In this document: positions 26,751-36,769 of the stretch, piece by piece
Layout of the letters: every line of letters starts with the position of its first letter
Numbering within the stretch: position 1 is the stretch's first letter
Assembly (NCBI GenBank): GCA_965227215.1
Contig: OZ245729.1
Coordinates: 2,418,001 to 2,482,000, forward strand
DNA length: 64,000 bases
Reading direction: 5' to 3'
Origin: Gracilimonas sp965227215
GTDB lineage: Bacteria > Bacteroidota > Rhodothermia > Balneolales > Balneolaceae
Position numbers and translations under genes: made by a program
Notes under the pieces: model-generated
The model's database searches: none
The model's input: the letters and a program-made list of their open reading frames with translations, nothing else
Told to the model about the DNA's origin: nothing

Positions 26751-29204
26751 TCATTCATTTCTTAAACTGTTTACAGGATTGGATAAAGCGGCTTTTACTG
26801 ATTGCCAGCTTACGGTTGCAATGGCAATGCCAAGTGTAATTAATCCCGATAGCAGGAAGACGGAGATTCCCAAATCGGTTCGGTACGTAAACTGTTGAAG
26901 CCACTGCTGCATCACCAGGTAAGCGATGGGTACCGAAATCATAAAACTGATGATAATCAGGGCCATATATTCTTTTGAAATCAGGCGAAGGATGGAAGAA
27001 ATATCGGCTCCCAGTACTTTGCGAATTCCGATTTCTTTGGCGCGTTTTTCCGCGCTGAATGCCGAAAGACCGAACAGACCCAGGCAAGCTATCAAAATAG
27101 CCAACACTGAAAAGGTGCTCATCAGATTCTGCACTCGATTCTCAGCGCGATACATCCGGTCAAACTGTTGATCCAGGAACGCATAGTTAAAAGGCTGATC
27201 AGGTGCGCGGGCGGTCCACTCTTCTTCCAGTACAGCAAGAACTTCACTGACATCAACATCAGCAAAACGAAAGGCCACATTACCGGATGAACGCTGGTTA
27301 AATAAGCCCAGTGGGGATACATTTTCTCGCAGGGATTCGAAATTGAAATCTTTTACAATACCAACAATTTCATAGGTCCTCGTTTTTGATTGATCGATAG
27401 ATCCATCTTCATGATTAAAGGCGTAGGTGGAGATACTTTTGCCCACAGGATCTTCCAAACCTAATCGCCGAACGGCTGTTTCATTGAGAATAACGGCTTG
27501 TTGATCTGTTGATCGATCTTCTGAAAAATTTCTACCCTCCACAATTTCCATTTCCAGGGTTGGCACGTAGTTTTCATCCACCTCCCAGGTTTGCAGGCTC
27601 ACGGTATTATTCTGAGTGGGGGATGCGCCTTCCGGCCAGTAAGCCAGGTCATTCAGTGAGTAACCATCAACGGGAAAGAAGCTGGAGATCGTAGCGGATT
27701 TTATGAATGAGTTTTTCATGACCTCGTCCCGGAAAGAATCAACTCCGTTGCTGCTGCCAATAGCATAGGCGCCCTCCACAATAACCACCTGATCTTTTTC
27801 AAAACCAATGTTCTTATTCTGAATGAATTGCAGCTGATCGTTAATAACCAGAAGTCCGGCTATGATTACGATGGAAATGGAGAATTGAAAAACCACGAGG
27901 CCTTTTCTGAACAGGCCGTGTCCTTTTCGCTCCAGGTGGGTACCCTTAAGTACTTTCACAGGTTGAAAAGAAGACAACATAGCGGCCGGATAAGCCCCGG
28001 CGAGAAGCCCGGTTAGGAGTACGATTCCCAGCATGCCTAGACTTAGAGGAATGTTAGTGAAATAATTGGTACGGATGGTTCTCCCGGCTATGTCGCTGAA
28101 GTACGGCAAGGTCAGTTCAACGAAAAACAGAGCGACAATCAAAGCGAGAAAACTGAGCAGAAGCGACTCCATCAAGAATTGCCCCGCCAGCGTTTTTCGA
28201 TCCGAACCAAGACTCTTACGAACGCCTACTTCTTTAGCCCGTTTTGCCGATCGTGCGGTAGAAAGATTCATGAAATTAATGCAGGCAAGCAGCAGAATAA
28301 AAACAGCCAAGCCGGAAAAGATATACACATAGGTTATACTTCCGTTTGCTTCGAATTCTCCGGTAAGGTTGGAATGCAGATGAATGTTTTCCAGGGGCTG
28401 TAGTTTGTAATCGGCACGATTTCCGGATTCTTCAAATTCTTTCATCGTAATGCCCATGAACTGAAGCAGTTGAGGTTCGATGTAGGTTTTTTTGATGTAT
28501 TCAAAGTTCTCTTCAAAGGCTTCCGGGTCGGTATTTTCGCGAAGCAGTAGATAGGTTCTGAAGTTATTACTCAGCCACACGTTGTTGTTGGCTTCATCGA
28601 TGGTTGCCATCGAAATCAAAAAGTTGAAGTGGAAATGAGAAGTATTGGGCATGGTTTCATACACACCGGTTACTTCTATATCAAAATCATCCTGTATGGT
28701 GATGGTCTCCCCGACTACATCGGCGCGACCAAAATACTTTCGGGCCATTTCTTCGCTTATGGCAACGGTTTGAGGCTGCGCCAATGCGTTATTGGGTTCA
28801 CCATAAAGAAAAGGGATGGTAAACACATCGAAAACGGTGGAGTCGGCAAACACAAAGCCACTTTCACGATAGTTCTTACCCTCTTTTTTGATCAGGTAGG
28901 AACCACGTGGACGAAAGCGGGTCATAGCTTCAACTTCAGGGAATAACTCTTTAAGGGTAGGCCCCATTGGAGCAGAAGTAGAGGCGAGCTCAATAAAATT
29001 ACCACCGAAATCGATATGAGAGGTAACCCGGTAAATACGGTCTGAGTTTGAATGATGCTTGTCGTAAGAAAGCTCATGCGATACGTACAGCAGAATAACG
29101 ATACAAGTCGCAAGCCCTACAGCCAATCCAATGATATTGATAGAGGAATAGACTTTGTTCTTGAACAGGTTCCGAAATGCGATTTTAAAGTAGTTTTTTA
29201 GCAT
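26751..29204 (-). CDS. FtsX/MacB-type ABC permease 4
   Basis: The product has 817 residues. FtsX signatures are KEVGVRKSLGS and KEIGIRKVLGA, and the C-terminus is NPVNSLRNE. The first extracytoplasmic domain has the segment TSHIDFGGNFIELASTSAPMGPTLKELFPEVE. The region of about 60 bases upstream of its start, including hairpin copy 4, is nearly identical to the one upstream of permease 3, showing that gene and spacer duplicated together. Confidence 0.93.
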   Translation of the reverse strand: MLKNYFKIAFRNLFKNKVYSSINIIGLAVGLATCIVILLYVSHELSYDKHHSNSDRIYRVTSHIDFGGNFIELASTSAPMGPTLKELFPEVEAMTRFRPRGSYLIKKEGKNYRESGFVFADSTVFDVFTIPFLYGEPNNALAQPQTVAISEEMARKYFGRADVVGETITIQDDFDIEVTGVYETMPNTSHFHFNFLISMATIDEANNNVWLSNNFRTYLLLRENTDPEAFEENFEYIKKTYIEPQLLQFMGITMKEFEESGNRADYKLQPLENIHLHSNLTGEFEANGSITYVYIFSGLAVFILLLACINFMNLSTARSAKRAKEVGVRKSLGSDRKTLAGQFLMESLLLSFLALIVALFFVELTLPYFSDIAGRTIRTNYFTNIPLSLGMLGIVLLTGLLAGAYPAAMLSSFQPVKVLKGTHLERKGHGLFRKGLVVFQFSISIVIIAGLLVINDQLQFIQNKNIGFEKDQVVIVEGAYAIGSSNGVDSFRDEVMKNSFIKSATISSFFPVDGYSLNDLAYWPEGASPTQNNTVSLQTWEVDENYVPTLEMEIVEGRNFSEDRSTDQQAVILNETAVRRLGLEDPVGKSISTYAFNHEDGSIDQSKTRTYEIVGIVKDFNFESLRENVSPLGLFNQRSSGNVAFRFADVDVSEVLAVLEEEWTARAPDQPFNYAFLDQQFDRMYRAENRVQNLMSTFSVLAILIACLGLFGLSAFSAEKRAKEIGIRKVLGADISSILRLISKEYMALIIISFMISVPIAYLVMQQWLQQFTYRTDLGISVFLLSGLITLGIAIATVSWQSVKAALSNPVNSLRNE

Positions 29205-29220
29205 GGTTTTTAGTTTTGAG

Positions 29221-29301
29221 GCTTCAGCCGTCAGCGATCAGCTTTCAGTTTTTTTCGATCTTGTAAAAACTGAAAGCTGAAGTCTGTTAGCTGACAGCTA
29301 T
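29221..29301. repeat. Inter-permease hairpin repeat, copy 4
   Basis: Identical to copy 3 in almost every base, including the TTCGATCTTGT loop. Lies after the 3' end of permease 5. Confidence 0.9.
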
Positions 29302-29303
29302 TT

Positions 29304-31700
29304 TCATTCATTTCTTAAACTGTTGACGGGGTTTACCATGGCTGTACGAATGGCTTGCCAGGTTATGGCAGCTAAGGCCAGGAGAACGGTACTTACAAAA
29401 CCAATGATAAAAACAACCGGATCCATATCGATGCTGTTGCTGATGTTTTTTATCCAAAGATTATTCAGAAAGAAGGCCGACAATCCGCCAATTCCCACAG
29501 CAACTCCAATTAATATCAAATAATCTTTAGTTAATACAACAATGACAGATTGGACGGTGGCCCCGAGTACTTTCCGCAAGGCTACTTCTTTGGTCCTGTG
29601 TTTTGCTGAGTTCATAGCCATTCCCAACAATCCAAGACTCGAAATCAGGATGGTAAAAAAAGTGATAACAGAAAGAATCTTGATGAAATCACTGAATACT
29701 GAGATAATGGGGTTAGCATGGAGCTGATCGTCAAAAACCTGGTACTGTATGGAGTATTGACTCCCCAAATTATACCATTCCTCTTTCAGGAAAGGCAAAA
29801 AGGAGCCAGTACTTCCGGGGGTTGTCTTAATGACTGAGTAGTAAAATTTGTCGGGATTATTTAAAAATATCGCAGGGTCATCATTTTGGAGGGGACTGGA
29901 AGAAATGAAATTTTCGGTTACCCCTATAACCTGATAGTTAGAATCGTTAATTTTAATTACTGCACCCAATGCTTTTTCAGGGGATCCAAGATTCAAATCC
30001 TCAACGGTATTTATATTCAGAATAACAGAATTGAAGCGGTCAGATCTGAATTTAGAGTCAAAATTTCGACCCGCTATCAAAGGAATATTCATGGTGTTCA
30101 AATAGTGTTCATCAATCTGGAATGAGTTTGCCCGAATTCTTCCGGGAATGGAATCAGAAGAAACCCACATGCCATCCACCGACCCAAGCGCTGGTATTTT
30201 TGACGATGCAGCCACTTCTTTGACCATAGAGTTTTGGGATATTGCCTGGCGAAAGCGATCATAAGGCACATCCTGAAGGGCTACATTAATGATATGCTCA
30301 TCCTCAAATCCATATTTGGTATCTGCCATATGCTCAAATTGCCTGTATAGAAAAATGGCGGATATAATGAACAGGATTGCAAACGAAAATTGGAAGACAA
30401 TAACAGATTTTCTCAGAAATCCGGAGGACGTTTTTCCCGAATCCGATATTCCTTTTAACACCGAGGCCGGCTTAAATTTAGAAAGGTGTAGGGATGGATA
30501 GATTCCGGATAAAAACCCGGTTAGGATACTAAATCCCAGGAAAGCCAAAAGGATAAAGAAATTGGTTTCAATGTTGGTTTGAATCTGCGTGCCAGACTGA
30601 CTAATTATGTATAAGCTGTTGAATTGTGGAATCAAAAACTTTAGGAGGAAAAAACCACCCAAGGTTGCCATAAATGTAATCAGCAGAGACTCTATCATAA
30701 ATTGCCTGATGATACTCCAGCGCTCGGCACCTAATACTTTCCTGACTCCAATTTCTTTCCCTCTTTTCACAGATTGAGCAATCGTAAGGGTGATATAATT
30801 AAAGCTTGCTATCAAAATGATAATCAGTACAAACACCCCCAGAAACCATATAGCCAAACCTGGAATCACGGTGCCGATTTCATTACTCAAAACCCGGCCC
30901 AGGTTTATTTGTGTGAGAGGCTGAAGCTCGAATTTTGCTATAGAAGCTTGGTCGGTCTCCCGAAAGTTTGTCGCAATGAGGGAGTTAAGCTGAGATTCAA
31001 TATCCCTTTTCTTCACACCATCGTTCAGCAGAATATAGGTGTAAGAATAAGAGATGTGGCGGGTCCAGTTGGCAGTGTTTCCATCAGGAGAAAGAGAGGA
31101 GGAAGAAGCCAGCGCGTCAAATTGGAAATGGGAACGATTATTATCACTAATAATACCTGTAACAGTGTACTGGCGATCTCCCAATACCATAAGTGTTTTT
31201 CCGAGAGCTTCTTCGTCTCCAAAGAATTTTTTTGCTGTACTTTCTTTTAAAACCACACTCCCGGGTTCCATGAGAGCAGTTTTTCGGTTTCCTCTAAGCA
31301 GCTTGAAATCAAACAATTCAAGAAAATCTGGCTCTGTGTAAAAGCCTTCCATTCTCAGGATGATGTCATCGGTATATTTGGTTTCTCCGCCAAACGAAGC
31401 TCGTACATGAGCTGTCTTTTTAACGCCGCTATATTCCTGTTCAAGCACCTGGGCTAAAACGGGTGGAGAAGTAGCATACCAAGTTCCTTCAGTTTCACCG
31501 GAAGAGGTATAATCCATAACTACACGATAGAGATTATCTTTTTGCTGGTGAAAACGATCAACATTTTGTTGATCCATTATAAAGACAATGATGAGCAGGC
31601 ATACCGACATACTTACCGCCAATCCGAAGATATTGATTGAAGAATGAACCTTATTCCTGAACAAGTTTCTCAGCGCGATTTTGAAGTAGTTTTTTAGCAT
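29304..31700 (-). CDS. FtsX/MacB-type ABC permease 5, divergent
   Basis: The 798-residue product keeps the architecture, with FtsX signatures KEIGVRKVLGA and a weaker second one, KEVALRKVLGA. The extracytoplasmic domains are the most unusual in the array: the first begins DQQNVDRFHQQKDNLYRVVMD and contains IILRMEGFYTEPDFLELFDF. The membrane-following motif is TIAQSVKRGKEIGV instead of the usual NLSTARS..KEVG. Base composition is visibly richer in A/T than the flanking copies. It may have entered by transfer or diverged for another ligand. Confidence 0.92.
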   Translation of the reverse strand: MLKNYFKIALRNLFRNKVHSSINIFGLAVSMSVCLLIIVFIMDQQNVDRFHQQKDNLYRVVMDYTSSGETEGTWYATSPPVLAQVLEQEYSGVKKTAHVRASFGGETKYTDDIILRMEGFYTEPDFLELFDFKLLRGNRKTALMEPGSVVLKESTAKKFFGDEEALGKTLMVLGDRQYTVTGIISDNNRSHFQFDALASSSSLSPDGNTANWTRHISYSYTYILLNDGVKKRDIESQLNSLIATNFRETDQASIAKFELQPLTQINLGRVLSNEIGTVIPGLAIWFLGVFVLIIILIASFNYITLTIAQSVKRGKEIGVRKVLGAERWSIIRQFMIESLLITFMATLGGFFLLKFLIPQFNSLYIISQSGTQIQTNIETNFFILLAFLGFSILTGFLSGIYPSLHLSKFKPASVLKGISDSGKTSSGFLRKSVIVFQFSFAILFIISAIFLYRQFEHMADTKYGFEDEHIINVALQDVPYDRFRQAISQNSMVKEVAASSKIPALGSVDGMWVSSDSIPGRIRANSFQIDEHYLNTMNIPLIAGRNFDSKFRSDRFNSVILNINTVEDLNLGSPEKALGAVIKINDSNYQVIGVTENFISSSPLQNDDPAIFLNNPDKFYYSVIKTTPGSTGSFLPFLKEEWYNLGSQYSIQYQVFDDQLHANPIISVFSDFIKILSVITFFTILISSLGLLGMAMNSAKHRTKEVALRKVLGATVQSVIVVLTKDYLILIGVAVGIGGLSAFFLNNLWIKNISNSIDMDPVVFIIGFVSTVLLALAAITWQAIRTAMVNPVNSLRNE

Positions 31701-31716
31701 GGTTTTAGTTTTGAGG

Positions 31717-31795
31717 CTTCAGCCGTCAGCGATCAGCTTTCAGTTTTTTCGATTTTGTAAAACTGAAAGCTGAACCCTGATAGCTGACAGCTATT
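31717..31795. repeat. Inter-permease hairpin repeat, copy 5
   Basis: Core AGCTTTCAGTTTTTTCGATTTTGTAAAACTGAAAGCT split by its loop; the second outer arm reads CCTGATAGCTGACAGC. After permease 6. Confidence 0.88.
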
Positions 31796-31796
31796 A

Positions 31797-34229
31797 TCAT
31801 TCATTTCTTAAGGTTTGAACCGGGTTTGAAAGTGCAGCTTTGATGGATTGCCAGCTCACGGTAGCTAATGCAACCAACAAGGCCATACTGCCGGCCAGTA
31901 GAAAAATTCCGGCTCCGGGCTCTGTCCGATACGCAAAATTTTCCAGCCATTGATGAATAGCCAGCCAGGCAAGAGGTGTGGCAACTACAATGGAAATAAA
32001 AATCAGTTTTGCAAAATCCCGGGATAGTAAAAGCACAATTCCATGAATGCTTGCCCCAAGTACTTTACGAATGCCTATCTCTTTCCGGCGCTGAATTGAA
32101 ATGATACCGGCGAGCCCAAATAATCCCAAACAAGCAACAAAAATGGCAAAGAAAGAACTGTAGCTTACAATAGATGCCCAGCGTTGTTCCTCGCGGTAGA
32201 GGTTGTTCATGTCTTCATCTAAAAAGCTGTACGAAAATGGAACTTCATTCGTGATGGAGGTCCATGTTTCCTGGAGTTTAGCCACCGTCCCACTCATATT
32301 ATCCGGAGACACCCGCACAAAGATATTCAGGATGGGATCGCGGGGATTCATATACATGATAGCCGGTTGAACAACATGTTCCAGCGATTGGTAATTGAAA
32401 TCTTTGACTACACCTATAATCCGGGGGTTTGTCATCCAGCCCCAGTCGATAGGAAATGGTTGTCCTACGGCCGAGAGGTCCAATCCATGCTGCTCAAGAA
32501 AAGTCTCATTTACAATGATACTTTGGGTTGAATCAGAAGCGAGATTGGGATCAAAATTACGTCCGGCTGCCAAATCCATTTTCAGAGTTTGGATGTAATT
32601 CGGTTCAACCCGAAATACAGCTGATTCTTTTATTTCCCCTTCGTACCTGTAACCTCTGCGCCAAAGTCCGGTGGCAAAAGAAACATTGGCGCCCGTAATA
32701 TCTATGATATCTGTTTCCCGGGAGAGCGCATCACGGTAAAGGTTGAGTACACGGTCGCCGTCCAATCCATTTGTGGGGATTACAACAACTTGTTCCCCCG
32801 AGAACCCAAGGTTTTTATTCTGAAGGAATTTGAGCTGTTTCGACATCCCCAATGTAGCCGCAACAAGGAAAACTGAGATGGTAAATTGGGCCATAATAAG
32901 TGTTTTGGAGAAGCTGTTTGAACCGCCGAAGGTCAGCTTTTCTTTTATAGATTCAATTGGCTTGAATCCTGATAAGTAAAGTGCAGGATAACTGCCTGCT
33001 ACCAGGCCTGTAAAGATAAATATTCCAAAAAGCAGCAGGAGCATACGGCCGTTTTCAAAAAGCGGTGAGAGAGAAAGACTTTTGCCCGAAAACTCATTGA
33101 AAACGGGTATTAAAAATTCAGAAAAAAGGATCCCCGCAACTAAAGCAACGAAAGTTACGGTAATAGCTTCAGCCCAGAACTGTACCATTAACTGATTTCT
33201 GAAAGCTCCCATGACTTTTCTGAGGCCTACCTCTTTGGCTCGTTTGGCTGAGCGCCCAATGGATAAAATCATGAAATTAAAGCAGGCAATGAGAAGAACG
33301 GCAAGAGCAATTCCACCCAGTATATAAGAGTAAACCGGAGAACTGGGTTCAGAGAATGCTCCGGGAATCTCTGTATTTAAATGAACATCATGGAGCGGCT
33401 GAAGTTTATACAAAATGGGAGGCCCTTCGAAAGAATAGCGACCTTCTTCACGCATTTCGTTGAAAATGTCGCCCATATGCGTCATCATGAAATTCGGCAT
33501 TTGCTGATGCAGATTTTCGGAATCGGTTCCTTTCCTTAGTTTTACATAGGTAATATTCCGGGTTGAATTCCAGCTATCAGATACGCTCGAGTAGTTCTCA
33601 AACCTGTTTAAAAGATCTTGTATGGGCAAAAGAAGGTTAAACCTGATGGTGGAATTTGCAGGTATATTCTCAGTTACCCCTGTAACGGTAAATTCAGAAA
33701 ATTCTTCGTTCAAACGGATGCTGAGAGTCTCGTCAAGTGGATTCGAGTTGCCAAAATATTTCTCAGCGGTTTCTTCAGTAATAACTACAGAGCCGGGTTG
33801 TGCTAGCGCCGATGAAGAATTCCCAAGTTTCAGTGGAAAGGTGAAAACATCAAAGACCTCAGGGTCAGTAAAAACAAAACCGTCCTGGCCGACCAATGTC
33901 CCGCCGGTATTGACTACGTTGGTTCCAAAAGGTATAAACCGAATGGCCTCCTCCACGGCCGGGAAGTCGTTTTCTAAAGCAGCTGCCGTTGGCATTGGCA
34001 TGTAAACGTCCGGATTGTATTGTGTGCCTTCCATTAGTGGCTGGCGGTAGAGTCGGTAAATATCTTCCCCGTTTTCATGGAACCGGTCGAAATTCATTTC
34101 GTCCTGAATAAAAAGGATAACCAATACAGAGAAAGCTATTCCGAGCGACAACCCCACAATATTAATCAGGGAATAAAGCTTATTCTTGAACAGGTTTCTC
34201 AGCGCAATTTTAAAGTAGTTTTTTAGCAT
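31797..34229 (-). CDS. FtsX/MacB-type ABC permease 6
   Basis: The product has 810 residues. FtsX signatures: KEVGLRKVMGA and KEIGIRKVLGA. C-terminus NPVQTLRNE. The last 40 or so bases of the coding region are identical to those of permease 7, although the preceding parts differ clearly; this points to local gene conversion at the 3' ends. The first extracytoplasmic domain begins NFDRFHENGEDIYRLYRQPLMEG. The domain between the two halves includes NGLDGDRVLNLYRDAL. Confidence 0.93.
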   Translation of the reverse strand: MLKNYFKIALRNLFKNKLYSLINIVGLSLGIAFSVLVILFIQDEMNFDRFHENGEDIYRLYRQPLMEGTQYNPDVYMPMPTAAALENDFPAVEEAIRFIPFGTNVVNTGGTLVGQDGFVFTDPEVFDVFTFPLKLGNSSSALAQPGSVVITEETAEKYFGNSNPLDETLSIRLNEEFSEFTVTGVTENIPANSTIRFNLLLPIQDLLNRFENYSSVSDSWNSTRNITYVKLRKGTDSENLHQQMPNFMMTHMGDIFNEMREEGRYSFEGPPILYKLQPLHDVHLNTEIPGAFSEPSSPVYSYILGGIALAVLLIACFNFMILSIGRSAKRAKEVGLRKVMGAFRNQLMVQFWAEAITVTFVALVAGILFSEFLIPVFNEFSGKSLSLSPLFENGRMLLLLFGIFIFTGLVAGSYPALYLSGFKPIESIKEKLTFGGSNSFSKTLIMAQFTISVFLVAATLGMSKQLKFLQNKNLGFSGEQVVVIPTNGLDGDRVLNLYRDALSRETDIIDITGANVSFATGLWRRGYRYEGEIKESAVFRVEPNYIQTLKMDLAAGRNFDPNLASDSTQSIIVNETFLEQHGLDLSAVGQPFPIDWGWMTNPRIIGVVKDFNYQSLEHVVQPAIMYMNPRDPILNIFVRVSPDNMSGTVAKLQETWTSITNEVPFSYSFLDEDMNNLYREEQRWASIVSYSSFFAIFVACLGLFGLAGIISIQRRKEIGIRKVLGASIHGIVLLLSRDFAKLIFISIVVATPLAWLAIHQWLENFAYRTEPGAGIFLLAGSMALLVALATVSWQSIKAALSNPVQTLRNE

Positions 34230-34235
34230 AATGTT

Positions 34236-34310
34236 AAGCTTTCAGCTGTCAGGCTTCAGCTTTCAGTCCACCTGATCTGGAGGCTGAGAGCTGAAGTCTG
34301 ATTGCGATCA
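34236..34310. repeat. Inter-permease hairpin repeat, copy 6 (degenerate)
   Basis: TTCAGCTTTCAGTCCACC and GGAGGCTGAGAGCTGAAG still pair but with changes in the stem, and the T/A-rich part is replaced by GGTGG-like bases. It is the most eroded copy. Confidence 0.75.
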
Positions 34311-36671
34311 TCATTCATTTCTTAAGGTTTGAACCGGGTTTGAAAGTGCAGTCTTGATACTTTGCCCGCTTACTGTAATCCAGGCAACGAGTAGTGTAGA
34401 AAGCCCCGCTATCATATATATGAGGGGGTTGATTTCAATCTTGTATGCGAAATTGGCTAACCACTTATTCATGATGAAATAGGAAAACGGAATGGCCAAC
34501 GCGATACTTATCAATATTAATCGTGTAAAGTCTTTATTGAGCAGAAGTATCAGGTTACTAACAGCTGCGCCCAGTACTTTTCGAATTCCAACTTCTTTTG
34601 CTCGCTGCTCACAAATGTAGGAAGCCAGTCCAAATAACCCGAGACAGGAAATGATTAGGGCAAAAATGGAGAATAAAGTAATTGTTTTTCCTAGTGCCCT
34701 TTCGTTTTTGAACATTTGCCTGAACTGCTCATCCAGGAAAAAATAGCTCATGGGTTCAGCGATGTCGTACGCACTCCAGATAGATTGAATGGCTGAAAGT
34801 AAGTCATTTGGGTTTGCTTTATTAATCTTGATGGCAAGGTCACCGCCCGAAGGACTATAAATGATGGCAGTGGGCTCAATATCGTTTTGAAGGCTTTGAA
34901 AGTTGAAGTCATCTACGATACCGATGACGGTGAGATCATCATTAAGCTGAGTGCCAAGCGGGTCGGTTAGTCCCAGTTCTTTTACGGCTGATGTACTCAG
35001 AATAATTGCGGAGCTGTCGCTGGCTAACTCCTGAGAGAAATTTCTGCCTTCCAATAAATGAAAACCCATCACTTCTATATAGTTTTCATCACCTAAAAAC
35101 ACCTGCATGGAAGTAGATTCCGACATCTCCGGTGTTTTTAAATTCCTTATCCAAACACCTTCTCCAATGGGAATACGACGGCTGAAACTGGCGGTTTGTA
35201 CCCCGGAAAGGTTGAGTATATCCTGCCGGAATGATTCCTGTTGACTATCGAGGCTGCTGATGTTATTGACTACAAGTACATTTTTCGTTTCAAACCCGAG
35301 GTCTTTTTCCTGCAGGAATTGTATTTGCTGAAACACTACAATGGTTGAAATGATTAAGCTGATAGCAATGGTAAATTGTGTGACCACCAGTCCGTTTCTA
35401 AAACCGCTTTTCCTGATTCCACCAAAATTGTTCTTAAGCATAGAAATCGGGTTGAATCCGGATAGATAAAAAGCCGGGTAAATTCCCGCCAGTAGTCCCA
35501 ATAGCAAAGTTACGACTGTGAATACCAGAACTTGCCCGAAATTCAAAAGCAATGCATCCATAAGATGAATGCCCGTAAATTGTTCAAATAATTTCAGAAA
35601 CAGTTCACCCAGGGCCAGTCCGATAAAGAAAGCGATTAAGCTGATCATGACCGATTCGGTGAGAAACTGCTTGATTAATGCTGAGCGTTTAGATCCCAGC
35701 GTTTTACGAATACCAACTTCTTTGGCCCTTCCGGAAGATCGGGCAGTTGAAATGTTTATAAAGTTAATGGCCGCAAGCAGAATGATGAAAAGGGCGATAG
35801 CAGCGGAAGCATATACATTGGTCGCATTGCCGGGAGTAAAAAAATCAAAGCGCAGACTGGTTTTTAGGTGTAGGTCAGTAAGCGGCTTTACCACAAAATG
35901 ATAGGCACTGCTCGTTTCAATCCACTCCTCATAAGGCTGAGCCAGGTTTAGCGAAGGGTAAATTTGGGTTTCAATGAGTTTATTCAGCCTGTTTTTTAAG
36001 TCATCTTCAGTAAGCCCGGGTTTCAGTAGAACATAATTGTACATGCTGGCGCTGGTCCATGAAGTGGCTTCTGGGTCTCTTTCAAGACTAAGCCATACTT
36101 TAGTGGTGAAGTGGGTTTTCAGAGAATGTTCACGTATTACCCCAGTAATTGTATGCGGAACTTCATCATCTCCAATTAATATTGATTTGCTTAGCACATC
36201 GGTAGTTCCGAATATTTTTTGGGCAACTGATTCAGATAAAACAACTTGATTTGGTTCATCAAGAGCACTTTCAGGGTTGCCTGCCAAGAATTGATAAGAA
36301 AAGATATTGAAGAAATCTTTATCGGCTGAGAAGGTTCCGGGTTGTTCAACTTCCATATCACCATACTTAATGGTGATTGGCCCTATCATATCTAAACTTG
36401 TAGATAAAGCCACTTCAGGGAATTCCTCAACAACCGAATCAAATACGGGAGGACCTACGGCCATATCGCCGACATTGAAGAAGTTTGCCCCGACCCTGTA
36501 GATCTGCTGTGATTGATCAAAATGCCGGTCATAGCTCAACTGCTGATAAACCCAGGTCCCAATCACGAAAAAGCTCGCAAGGCCTAAAGCCAATCCAAAG
36601 ATATTGATAGAAGCGTAGAGTTTCTGCCTGATAAGGCTTCGGAAGGCAATTTTGAAGTAATTTTTCAGCAT
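34311..36671 (-). CDS. FtsX/MacB-type ABC permease 7
   Basis: The product has 786 residues. FtsX signatures: KEVGIRKTLGS and KEVGIRKVLGA; C-terminus NPVQTLRNE, shared with permease 6. The first extracytoplasmic domain starts SYDRHFDQSQQIYRVGANFFNVGDMAVG and is shorter than in most copies. A phenylalanine/valine-rich first helix (LASFFVIGTWVYQQLSYD) distinguishes it. Start codon context TTTTTCAGCATGG-like on the complementary side is shared with neighbours. Confidence 0.93.
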   Translation of the reverse strand: MLKNYFKIAFRSLIRQKLYASINIFGLALGLASFFVIGTWVYQQLSYDRHFDQSQQIYRVGANFFNVGDMAVGPPVFDSVVEEFPEVALSTSLDMIGPITIKYGDMEVEQPGTFSADKDFFNIFSYQFLAGNPESALDEPNQVVLSESVAQKIFGTTDVLSKSILIGDDEVPHTITGVIREHSLKTHFTTKVWLSLERDPEATSWTSASMYNYVLLKPGLTEDDLKNRLNKLIETQIYPSLNLAQPYEEWIETSSAYHFVVKPLTDLHLKTSLRFDFFTPGNATNVYASAAIALFIILLAAINFINISTARSSGRAKEVGIRKTLGSKRSALIKQFLTESVMISLIAFFIGLALGELFLKLFEQFTGIHLMDALLLNFGQVLVFTVVTLLLGLLAGIYPAFYLSGFNPISMLKNNFGGIRKSGFRNGLVVTQFTIAISLIISTIVVFQQIQFLQEKDLGFETKNVLVVNNISSLDSQQESFRQDILNLSGVQTASFSRRIPIGEGVWIRNLKTPEMSESTSMQVFLGDENYIEVMGFHLLEGRNFSQELASDSSAIILSTSAVKELGLTDPLGTQLNDDLTVIGIVDDFNFQSLQNDIEPTAIIYSPSGGDLAIKINKANPNDLLSAIQSIWSAYDIAEPMSYFFLDEQFRQMFKNERALGKTITLFSIFALIISCLGLFGLASYICEQRAKEVGIRKVLGAAVSNLILLLNKDFTRLILISIALAIPFSYFIMNKWLANFAYKIEINPLIYMIAGLSTLLVAWITVSGQSIKTALSNPVQTLRNE

Positions 36672-36686
36672 GGTTTTTAGTTTTAA

Positions 36687-36767
36687 GCTTTCAGCCGTCA
36701 GCGATCAGCTTTCAGTTTTTTCGATTTTGTAAAAACTGAAAGCTGAAGTCTGATAGCTGACAGCTAT
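36687..36767. repeat. Inter-permease hairpin repeat, copy 7
   Basis: Full-length copy: CCGTCAGCGATCAGCTTTCA arm, TTCGATTTTGT loop, matching second arm ending GCTGACAGCT. After permease 8. Confidence 0.9.
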
Positions 36768-36769
36768 TT

